From Bacteroidales bacterium UBA7569 (GTDB lineage: Bacteria > Bacteroidota > Bacteroidia > Bacteroidales > Paludibacteraceae), in contig DLLF01000014.1 in assembly GCA_002477945.1 (NCBI GenBank), positions 40,877-71,774 on the forward strand: a DNA stretch of 30,898 bases. Direction: 5' to 3'. Of the stretch, positions 1-6,506 are shown one piece after another; within the stretch, counting starts at the first letter, position 1, and every line of letters starts with the position of its first letter. The translations under genes and the position numbers were made by a program. Below the pieces are notes generated by a model. The model searched no databases. It was not told the DNA's origin and saw nothing but the letters and a program-made list of their open reading frames with translations.

Positions 1-1
1 G

Positions 2-2500
2 AGTATCGGAGGTAGGGCTTTCAGTGGGTGCTCTAACATAACTTCTGTTGCATGGAACGCAAAATCATGTGGAGATCTTTATGATGATGATGTCTATGGC
101 TATGATAGCCCTTTTGAAGGTGTTCAGTCTCAAATTACATCATTTGTGTTTGGTGATGCCGTGGAGACGATTCCTGCGTGTCTGTGCTGTGAAATGAATA
201 ATCTTACCTCTGTCACTATCCCCAATAGTGTAACGAGTATCGGGAATGCGGCTTTCTATGGTTGCAGGGGTCTTACCTCTGTTACTATCCCGAACAGTGT
301 AACAAGTATCGGAGAAAAGGCTTTCTCTTATTGTTGGGGTCTTACCTCAGTCACCATCCCCAATGGTGTAACGAGTATAGGAGATAGTGCTTTCTACGAT
401 GTCTTAAACATTGTTTACGATGGTACTGCCACAGGTTCACCATGGGGCGCAAGAAACAGAAATGGTTATATGGACGGCTACTTTGTTTATGCGGATGCAA
501 CCAAAACGAACCTGTTGGGTTGCAGTTGGGCTGCAATGGGTGAAATCACCATCCCGAACAGTGTAACGAGTATCGGAGATGAGGCTTTCTATCATTGCAC
601 CGGTCTTACCTCTGTCACCATCCCTGAAAATGTAACAAATATGGGAAAATCTGTTTTCTCGGGTTGCAGTAGTCTTACAGCGGTAGTATGGAATGCAAAA
701 GAATGTAGTGGCTGGGATCGTTGGACTGAGGCACCTTTTTATTATATTGCTTCGCAGATTACCTCTTTCACATTTGGGGAACAAGTAAAGAGTATTCCCT
801 ATTCCCTTTGCGAAAATATGAGTCTCAAGTCTGTTACTATTCCCAATGGTGTAACAAAAATTGGTAGTTCTGCATTTTGGGGTTGTACGCCCCTTGCTTC
901 TATTACTATTCCAAATAGTGTAACAAGTATCGGTTGGAAGGCTTTCTATAATTGCTTGAATCTTAGGTCTGTCACCATCCCAAATAGTGTAACAAGTATA
1001 GGAGATGCCGCTTTCTCTGGTTGTTATGGTCTTACGTCAGTTACCTCGTATGCCACAACACCACCGCAATGTAAGGGAAACATATTTCAGAATGTCAATA
1101 GTGCAATTCCTATCTATATTCCTTGCGGCACAAAAGAAGCATACTTGCAAGCACAAGGTTGGATGGATCTCCGGAATTATATAGAAAAATCCGACTATAC
1201 ATTGACGGTTTCAACCGAAGATGAAGCAATGGGCGTTGTACGTATTACGCAAGAAGCCTTTTGTCCCGATAATACGGCTGTTTTTGAATCGATTCCCAAC
1301 GAGCATTACCATTTCACTCAATGGAGCGATGGCAACACGGACAACCCGCGCACCGTTGTGCTTACCTGCGATACTGCCTTTACCGCCGAGTTCAAACCCG
1401 CCCCGAATACAGTCACCGTCTATGCAGGCGAACATGGCAGTGTAAATGGTGGCGGCACGTACGACTATGGTACAACTGTAACACTAACGGCGAAACCCAA
1501 TTTCGGCTATCATTTCACCCGCTGGTCAGACGGCAACACCGACAACCCACGCACCATCGTGCTGACCTGCGATACCACCTTTACCGCCGAGTTTGCACAG
1601 ACCTTCTCGGGGCAATGCGGCGAGAACCTCTATTGGCATTATCAAAACACGGAACTGACTATCTCCGGCACAGGGGCGATGTATGACTACAGCGGGAATG
1701 ATGTACCATGGCTGCTCTTCAGGGACAGTGTCAAGTCGGTGGTTGTCGGACATGGTGCCACCTCTATCGGTCAGTATGCATTTGCCGATATACCCAAGTT
1801 GGCTCAAGTCACAATAGGCAGTGCGGTGGAAAACATCGGAGCAAACGCATTTGCCGATTGCCGCCGCTTGTACGACATCTATTGTTATCCCACCTATCCG
1901 CCATTCGCAGAGACGAGTTCCTTTGCCAACTACAATGTGTATCTCTATGTACCGTGTGAGCAACTGCGCGACTATCAGTTGGATGTGGTTTGGGGCAATT
2001 TCAAATTCATCCAATGCCTCGGTGCGGAGAACACCACAACAGGTGACGATATTACGGTTATACCTGCCGGCAATGAGGCTACCTTTGTCTGGCGTGCTGA
2101 CGCTTCGGCAGATACCTACACCCTCGAGATTCGCAAAGACGGCGTAGTGTTCTGCACCTTGGTCTTCAATGCCGGCGGACAACTGACCAACATTGCCTTT
2201 GCGCCCTCGCGCAACGGACAAATGCCCCGCCACGCTGCCGAGCAGACTGCCGCAGGCTTCCGCTTCACCGTTACGGGCTTGAGCGAAGCCACGCACTATA
2301 CCTTCGGTATGACCGTTAAGGATGCGGACAACGCCACCTTGCAGACCTACACGGGAGAGTTCCGCACGACAAGCGATACTCCCACCTCTTTGGACACCGC
2401 CGCAACGGAAACAACCGTACAGAAGGTTATCCGCAACGGACAAGTCTATATCCTCCGCAGCGGCAAGACCTACACGGCAGTAGGCGTGGAGGTACGGTAA
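2..2500 (+). CDS. BspA-like leucine-rich repeat surface protein (5' end outside window)
   Basis: The reading frame is already open at the window edge, so this is the C-terminal part of a larger protein; the first in-window Met (146) lies inside a repeat and is not the start. The visible order is a block of LRR_5/BspA repeats of about 23 residues (core SVTIPNSVTSIG, A-F-x-x-C), two InlB-type beta repeats (about nt 1189-1600, each with a W-S-D-G-N-T-D-N-P-R motif), a second short LRR block opened by a GQCGENL...ISGTGAM motif, a fibronectin-III-like segment (about nt 2040-2370), and a C-terminal tail (KVIRNGQVYILRSGKTY) like the short sorting tails of Bacteroidales surface proteins. Proteins of this type are exported and mediate adhesion. 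The secretion route is inferred from the tail only; the signal peptide is not in the window. It is the only plus-strand gene left of 19 kb and converges on the glycan genes. Confidence 0.9.
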   Translation, partial: SIGGRAFSGCSNITSVAWNAKSCGDLYDDDVYGYDSPFEGVQSQITSFVFGDAVETIPACLCCEMNNLTSVTIPNSVTSIGNAAFYGCRGLTSVTIPNSVTSIGEKAFSYCWGLTSVTIPNGVTSIGDSAFYDVLNIVYDGTATGSPWGARNRNGYMDGYFVYADATKTNLLGCSWAAMGEITIPNSVTSIGDEAFYHCTGLTSVTIPENVTNMGKSVFSGCSSLTAVVWNAKECSGWDRWTEAPFYYIASQITSFTFGEQVKSIPYSLCENMSLKSVTIPNGVTKIGSSAFWGCTPLASITIPNSVTSIGWKAFYNCLNLRSVTIPNSVTSIGDAAFSGCYGLTSVTSYATTPPQCKGNIFQNVNSAIPIYIPCGTKEAYLQAQGWMDLRNYIEKSDYTLTVSTEDEAMGVVRITQEAFCPDNTAVFESIPNEHYHFTQWSDGNTDNPRTVVLTCDTAFTAEFKPAPNTVTVYAGEHGSVNGGGTYDYGTTVTLTAKPNFGYHFTRWSDGNTDNPRTIVLTCDTTFTAEFAQTFSGQCGENLYWHYQNTELTISGTGAMYDYSGNDVPWLLFRDSVKSVVVGHGATSIGQYAFADIPKLAQVTIGSAVENIGANAFADCRRLYDIYCYPTYPPFAETSSFANYNVYLYVPCEQLRDYQLDVVWGNFKFIQCLGAENTTTGDDITVIPAGNEATFVWRADASADTYTLEIRKDGVVFCTLVFNAGGQLTNIAFAPSRNGQMPRHAAEQTAAGFRFTVTGLSEATHYTFGMTVKDADNATLQTYTGEFRTTSDTPTSLDTAATETTVQKVIRNGQVYILRSGKTYTAVGVEVR

Positions 2501-2524
2501 GAGAACTTGGAATAAACTCTGATA

Positions 2525-2556
2525 CAATAGGCTGTCTGCTATCAGACAGCCTATTG
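2525..2556 (+). terminator. Strong hairpin terminator after the LRR gene
   Basis: A perfect 14-bp stem (CAATAGGCTGTCTG and its complement) with a 4-nt loop (CTAT) begins 24 nt after the LRR stop codon. The downstream flank is T-rich (TGTGTTTGTAG) but has no uninterrupted T run. The convergent minus-strand glycosyltransferase ends about 290 nt to the right, so the hairpin may stop transcription from both sides. Confidence 0.75.
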
Positions 2557-2681
2557 TGTGTTTGTAGTGCTTTTGTGACTATAGGAACGAACGTAACACC
2601 TCTCTACGAACTTTATTGCAAGCCTCCGAGAATAAGACAACCTTCCCTACTCTTTTACCTTGCTCTTACGCCCCCTCATCA

Positions 2682-2703
2682 AGACCTCATCGAGACCTCA
2701 TCG
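2682..2703. repeat. 11-bp tandem repeat in the 2501-2845 spacer
   Basis: AGACCTCATCG occurs twice head to tail, preceded by a partial copy (CCTCATCA). The rest of the 345-bp convergent spacer holds the terminator hairpin at its left end and no credible gene; a 75-codon open frame across it has no family resemblance and runs through the repeat. Confidence 0.6.
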
Positions 2704-2845
2704 ACCCCTGAAGTAACTCATCACCAAGAGATGAACGGGAAAAATCGTACACCACCTGTCATCAAATCGCAAATAATTTGACTTCATTCGTCCAATCCGT
2801 CCAATGCTCCGATAACCCATAGCATCACCTCATAAAACCTCTCAA

Positions 2846-3925
2846 TTAACAAACACGCAACCATTTTCTGTCATTGATAATACTATTATACAAATGAATA
2901 AGACTCCGTGCTATTTGTTTGTTGCTCAACTCCTCATCAATAATCCGTTGCCGCCCCTGCGTCTTTCCTTTGTGCGCAAGGGCTTTGGCTAACAGGTTGG
3001 CAATCTCCTGCGGGTCACGAGTACGCGCAAGGAAGCAACCATCCAGGTCTGCTATGCGCTCGGACACATCCCCCACGTCCACAGAAACAATAGGACAGCC
3101 GCACACCATCGCCTCTTTGATGACCTGCGGACTGCCCTCGCGCTTGCTCGTAAGCAACAGGCAATCAGCAGCACACATCAGGAGATTAACCTCTGTGCGG
3201 GAGTAACCACGCAATTCAATGAGACTCCCCCTTCCCCCCTCAAAGAAGGGGACGTCTGCATTTAACACATCCATGGATTGTTGAGCAAGTGGTGCATCTT
3301 TTACCGCATTGTCAAAGTCTCCGGCAAAAAGGATAATGGAAGCGTCCTGTATATCGCGGAAAGCACAGGTCTTGCGTTCTTTCCCATTGGCTACGATACA
3401 GGGGAGGTTGATTTGTGACAACTGTCTGCGTGCTTTCTCGCGGGTAAGCAGTTGGTCGTCCGTGAGGTTCACACCACAAGGGATAAGTGAATAATTAGTG
3501 ATGCGGCACGCCTTGGCGGCAATATCCACATTGCGCTTGGAGACAAAGATATTCCATGCAGACAGGCGCATCGCCAAACACGACAGGCGAAGCACTCGGG
3601 GTTCGTTGATGTCGCTGCCGTGATAGGTGGTAACGAGAGGGACTCCCCCCAGCCCCATCTTCAAAGAGGTGGAGGCAAGGCATACCAAGCGGGCAAGCCC
3701 CGCCAACAAGCCACTGAGACCGTAGTGGGCATGGATAAGGTCGGGGTGTACCTCCCGTATGGTACGGCATAGGCGCGGTATCTCCCGCAAATAGCCACAT
3801 AAGCCTTTCCGCTTGATGCCGAAACGCTCTACCTCAATACCCTCTTGCGCCAGAGCCGCCATCTGCTCCTCTATAAACGGGACAAAATGATTGCCTTTGT
3901 CCGATGCTACTATCAGTATCTTCAT
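2846..3925 (-). CDS. Glycosyltransferase family 4 with two palindromic-element insertions
   Basis: A GT-B retaining glycosyltransferase (359 aa) of the polysaccharide assembly pathway, acting at the cytoplasmic face of the membrane. The N-terminal domain has DLIHAHYGLSG (62-72) and TTYHGSDIN (99-107). The C-terminal Glycos_transf_1 domain has LFAGDFDN (199-206), a GYSR loop (240-243) and the nucleotide-sugar motif EGSPQVIKEAM (263-273). The ATG at 3925 starts directly at the conserved first strand (MKILIVASDKG). Two segments look intrusive relative to the family: about residues 81-94, between the first Rossmann unit and the TTYHG strand, and about residues 224-235, just before LIELRGYSR. Both coincide with copies of a GC-rich element (3641-3675 and 3223-3253) read in frame. 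The reading frame is intact, but activity may be affected. Donor and acceptor are not predictable. It is the last gene of the minus-strand group, separated by a 212-bp repeat-rich spacer. Confidence 0.88.
   Translation of the reverse strand: MKILIVASDKGNHFVPFIEEQMAALAQEGIEVERFGIKRKGLCGYLREIPRLCRTIREVHPDLIHAHYGLSGLLAGLARLVCLASTSLKMGLGGVPLVTTYHGSDINEPRVLRLSCLAMRLSAWNIFVSKRNVDIAAKACRITNYSLIPCGVNLTDDQLLTREKARRQLSQINLPCIVANGKERKTCAFRDIQDASIILFAGDFDNAVKDAPLAQQSMDVLNADVPFFEGGRGSLIELRGYSRTEVNLLMCAADCLLLTSKREGSPQVIKEAMVCGCPIVSVDVGDVSERIADLDGCFLARTRDPQEIANLLAKALAHKGKTQGRQRIIDEELSNKQIARSLIHLYNSIINDRKWLRVC
3223..3253 (-). repeat. Palindromic element copy E1, in frame inside the GT4 gene
   Basis: On the coding strand the 31-bp segment has the order GTCCCC, TTCTTTGA, a G-rich arm and GGGGGAGTC. 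It matches, by eye, nearly all of the segment at 17794-17823, which lies in a different gene in the opposite coding orientation. Here it encodes roughly V-P-F-F-E-G-G-R-G-S-L, a stretch absent from the usual junction leading into LIELKGYSR in this glycosyltransferase family. Confidence 0.65.
3641..3675 (-). repeat. Palindromic element copy E2, in frame inside the GT4 gene
   Basis: This is a diverged copy of the same element: CCTCTTTGAAGATGGGG, then CTGGGGGGAGTC on the coding strand. It encodes about A-S-T-S-L-K-M-G-L-G-G-V and sits exactly where related enzymes pass directly from the helix after HAHYGLSG to the V-P-L-V-T-T-Y-H-G strand. The identification rests on shared CTTTGA and GGGGGAGTC blocks and on the insertion position. 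Confidence 0.55.
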
Positions 3926-3998
3926 TTTCTCTGTTGTATTCCGTTAAGGGAGTTGTTCTCCATGAAACTCATTATCGGGCATTTTGTTCTCCGCTAAT

Positions 3999-4071
3999 GA
4001 CCATTAAAAGACCATTAAACCATTATCGGGTCTTATTCTTCGTTAATTGCCGTTAATTATCCGTTAATTGC
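3999..4071. repeat. 11-bp-period degenerate repeats in the 3926-4137 spacer
   Basis: GACCATTAAAA is followed by GACCATTAAAC (3999-4020). After a short interruption come CGTTAATTGC, CGTTAATTATC and CGTTAATTGC (4041-4071), spaced 10-11 bp. More CCGTTAA words flank both sides. The 212-bp spacer contains no gene; it holds these repeats and the REP-like hairpin to their right. Confidence 0.6.
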
Positions 4072-4075
4072 TTCG

Positions 4076-4103
4076 TCGGGGACGCGGGCGCCCCGCCTGC
4101 GGT
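4076..4103 (+). repeat. REP-like GC-rich hairpin, copy 1
   Basis: TCGGGGACGCGGGCGCCCC followed by GCCTGCGGT. It folds as a 7-bp stem (CGCGGGC with GCCTGCG, one G-U pair) around the loop GCCCC. A second copy in opposite orientation lies at 9630-9657, with 25 of 28 bases identical and the differences preserving the stem. It lies 34 nt beyond the acetyltransferase stop codon (minus strand) and could also terminate that transcript. Confidence 0.7.
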
Positions 4104-4137
4104 ATGGTCTCCGTTAATGGGTCGTTAATATGCCATG

Positions 4138-4671
4138 CTACTTTCTCATTCTGATAACCTTCGCGGGGTTGCCGCCAACGATGGCGTAGTCGGGTACATC
4201 GTGGGTAACCACTGCTCCGGCACCGATGATACTATGCGCCCCGATACGCTTGCAACCCGGCAGGACTATCACCCTTGCACCAATCCATACATCGCCGCAT
4301 ATTTCCAATGGTGTTTGCTTTTCCGCTTCTGTCTCAGGAATTGCACCAATCGGCACGTTGGGGTTTGCGAAGGAGTGTGCCCCCCCCTCAAAAAGCACAT
4401 TCTCGCCCATTAGCAACCTGTCGTGGATAATCAAGGGACGATTGTGGGAACAGAAATCTTTGCCTATGCCGATATGGTTGCCCACATGGAAATGCTTGCC
4501 GTTGCCGAAATATGCGCCCTGTTCCACATTGACGGAAGTTCCGCACTCAGCAAACAAGTGCTTGGCACAGCGATAGCGCAAGTGATACGCTATCTTACCC
4601 AAGACAGGTACAGTGGACTTGGGCAACTTGCGGGCAAAGGCATAATAGATTATCAGCCAAAGGGTTCTCAT
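4138..4671 (-). CDS. Hexapeptide-repeat acetyltransferase
   Basis: A left-handed beta-helix acyltransferase (177 aa) that would transfer an acetyl group from acetyl-CoA to a sugar hydroxyl or amino group. Isoleucine-patch repeats are visible (HVGNHIGIG, DVWIGARVIVLPG, RIGAHSIIGAGAVV). The likely catalytic His is H99 in EGGAHSF, and the family C-terminus DYAIVGGNPAKVIR is present (162-174). An upstream in-frame ATG would add 50 residues that only mirror fcl in another frame. The ATG at 4671 gives a 4-nt ATGA overlap with the fcl stop codon, showing translational coupling. A run of eight G (coding strand, at 4380-4387) encodes the E-G-G-A active-site loop and is a potential slippage site. The role is probably O- or N-acetylation of the polysaccharide; the substrate is unknown. 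Confidence 0.88.
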   Translation of the reverse strand: MRTLWLIIYYAFARKLPKSTVPVLGKIAYHLRYRCAKHLFAECGTSVNVEQGAYFGNGKHFHVGNHIGIGKDFCSHNRPLIIHDRLLMGENVLFEGGAHSFANPNVPIGAIPETEAEKQTPLEICGDVWIGARVIVLPGCKRIGAHSIIGAGAVVTHDVPDYAIVGGNPAKVIRMRK

Positions 4672-5609
4672 CTCTCGGCACGGATGGGGTTGTGGAGGAA
4701 ATCCTCGTAGGCAAGGCGGATGCCATCCTCGAGTTCGGTCTTGTAGGTCCAGCCAAGGGCTGTGGCTTTGGAGACATCCAGCAGTTTGCGGGGAGTGCCG
4801 TTCGGACGGGTGGTGTCCCATTCGATACGACCTTTGTAACCGATGACCTTTGCCACAAGTTCGGTCAGTTGTTTGATAGTCAGTTCTTTGCCTGTGCCTG
4901 CATTGACGGTCTCATTGCCGGAATAGTGGTTCATCAGGAACACACAGAGGTTGGCGAGGTCGTCCACGTAAAGGAACTCACGCAGCGGGCTGCCGTCGCC
5001 CCAGCAGGTGACACTCTCCGCCCCGCTCTCTTTGGCTTCGTGGAAGCGGCGTATCAGTGCGGGCAGTACGTGCGAGTGCTCGGGGTGATAGTTGTCGTTG
5101 GGTCCGTAGAGGTTGGTCGGCATCACTGAGATGTAGTCCGTACCATACTGGCGGTTAAGGAACTCGCAGTATTTGAGTCCGGAAATCTTTGCCAGAGCAT
5201 ACGCCTCGTTGGTCTTTTCCAAAGCCCCTGTGAGCAGGCAATCCTCTTTCATGGGTTGGGGGGCCAAGCGCGGATAGATACAACTGGAACCAAGGAACTC
5301 GAGTTTCTTGCAACCGTTCTGCCAAGCGGAGTGGATGACATTCATCTCGAGAGTCATGTTGTCGTACATAAAGTCGGCAAGTGCGTTTTGGTTGGCAACG
5401 ATACCACCCACTTTTGCCGCTGCGAGGAACACGTATTCGGGTTTCTCTTTGTTGAAAAATGCCTCTACAGCCTCCTGACGACAGAGGTCTAACTCCTTGT
5501 GCGTGCGTGTGATGATATTGGTGTAGCCCTGACGCTGCAACTCACGCACAATGGCACTGCCCACCATTCCGCGGTGTCCTGCCACATAGATTTTGCTGTT
5601 CTTTTCCAT
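4668..5609 (-). CDS. fcl: GDP-L-fucose synthase
   Basis: GDP-4-keto-6-deoxy-D-mannose 3,5-epimerase/4-reductase (WcaG), the NADPH-dependent second enzyme of GDP-L-fucose synthesis, 313 aa, normal family length. This is an extended SDR fold: nucleotide-binding GHRGMVG (11-17), AAAKVGGI (63-70), catalytic Ser in GSSCIYP (107-113) and the Tyr137-x3-Lys141 pair in YALAK. NLYGPNDNY and the C-terminal TRPNGTPRKLLD are diagnostic. The first enzyme, gmd, is 4.2 kb away on the same strand beyond the helicase pair and a tRNA. No TAnnTTTG box is visible in the 65-nt gap upstream, so fcl probably depends on read-through from the RQC gene. An AAGGA-like ribosome-binding site precedes the ATG. Confidence 0.95.
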   Translation of the reverse strand: MEKNSKIYVAGHRGMVGSAIVRELQRQGYTNIITRTHKELDLCRQEAVEAFFNKEKPEYVFLAAAKVGGIVANQNALADFMYDNMTLEMNVIHSAWQNGCKKLEFLGSSCIYPRLAPQPMKEDCLLTGALEKTNEAYALAKISGLKYCEFLNRQYGTDYISVMPTNLYGPNDNYHPEHSHVLPALIRRFHEAKESGAESVTCWGDGSPLREFLYVDDLANLCVFLMNHYSGNETVNAGTGKELTIKQLTELVAKVIGYKGRIEWDTTRPNGTPRKLLDVSKATALGWTYKTELEDGIRLAYEDFLHNPIRAER

Positions 5610-5674
5610 ATATTATGTTCCTTCACTAATTATTTCAGCATTCCTGCTATATTCTTCATACTTATAGTTTGGGG

Positions 5675-6499
5675 TTATTTATACTTATCCATTGGAAACT
5701 CCTCGGTGAGTTTGCGGAATTGAGTCATTTGTTCGGGGGTTGTATAAATTAAACCATGCCCTACTTCACGAAACCATTTGCGCAATGCTACCTCTTCCGA
5801 TAGAGCATTCATTTTAGGATAGCGATTTGTTGCAACAATAAATTGCTTGAAACGGGTTAAACATTCTTCAAAAGGCAACTGCAAAGGTTTTACCTCATTG
5901 CCGTACATATCCAAATCCACTTTTTTAGGGATAACAATAAAGTCCCCATCCATAGAGAGAGCATATGCTTGTCGAAGAATATCCACAAATTTGGCAACGA
6001 CTAAACTCCTTTGCGGAGTACTTGGTGGTATCAGAGTATTAATGTCAATACGTTGTTCTTCCTTGTAATTCCAATAGGCGATACGTCCTATCCTATCAGT
6101 TAGTTCGCGCCAATCGATAGCATCCTGTATTTCCCAATTTATATCTATCGATTTACCTTGTCGGGTGAAATGAAGTCCTGCGGCTGTTGGTGCAATCAGT
6201 TTTATTTCAACCAATCCTTTCAGTACTTGTTGTCCTTTGTCCGTAACTTTCAAGAAACAAGAATTATTATAGTCAATCACAAACACTTCCTGCTGAAGCA
6301 TCTGAATCAGGAAATAATACCATTGTCGTCTTGAAAATGCTTTACCGGCACCAAATGTTTTGATTTTGTCAATCCCTTTTGATTTCAAGACTTTGGTCTC
6401 TCTTCCACATAACACATCATTAAGGGAGAACAAATCTAATTGTTCCTGAGTTCGCATAATAGCAGATAAAGCCATTTGTGTCAATTGAGTACCAGTCAT
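5675..6499 (-). CDS. Orphan RQC winged-helix protein (RecQ C-terminal-like, no helicase domain)
   Basis: A 274-aa protein whose first ~95 residues match the RQC domain of RecQ helicases. Seen in order are the helix LTQMALSAIMRTQ (6-18), the L-N-D-V-L-x-G-R-E-T-K-V-L segment (26-38), the I-K-T-F-G-A-G-K-A-F-S turn (46-56), the R-R-Q-W helix and the wing ending VTDKGQQVLKG (85-95). RQC domains bind duplex DNA and separate strands at a helicase front edge. The Walker motifs and zinc subdomain of RecQ are absent, and no relic of them precedes the start. The remaining ~175 residues are of unknown function; Y-P-K-M-N-A-L-S-E-E-V-A-L-R-K-W resembles small helicase-associated helical modules. It begins 7 nt after the helicase stop codon, so the two are probably co-expressed and may work as one machine. 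Confidence 0.78.
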   Translation of the reverse strand: MTGTQLTQMALSAIMRTQEQLDLFSLNDVLCGRETKVLKSKGIDKIKTFGAGKAFSRRQWYYFLIQMLQQEVFVIDYNNSCFLKVTDKGQQVLKGLVEIKLIAPTAAGLHFTRQGKSIDINWEIQDAIDWRELTDRIGRIAYWNYKEEQRIDINTLIPPSTPQRSLVVAKFVDILRQAYALSMDGDFIVIPKKVDLDMYGNEVKPLQLPFEECLTRFKQFIVATNRYPKMNALSEEVALRKWFREVGHGLIYTTPEQMTQFRKLTEEFPMDKYK

Positions 6500-6506
6500 A
6501 ATATAT

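Noticed and set aside
1526..2527. A 333-codon minus-strand frame opposite the LRR gene
   Set aside because: It is a shadow of the repeat-rich coding strand; it has no start context and no domain, and it runs through the terminator hairpin.
2554..2781. A 75-codon plus-strand frame after the LRR gene
   Set aside because: It starts inside the terminator hairpin, translates the 11-bp repeats and has no resemblance to a protein family.
5675..6499. RecQ pseudogene (3' fragment of a broken recQ)
   Set aside because: The upstream sequence is the intact helicase gene with no RecQ ATPase remnants. The frame has its own ATG 7 nt after the helicase stop and a long intact C-terminal extension, so a stand-alone gene fits better.
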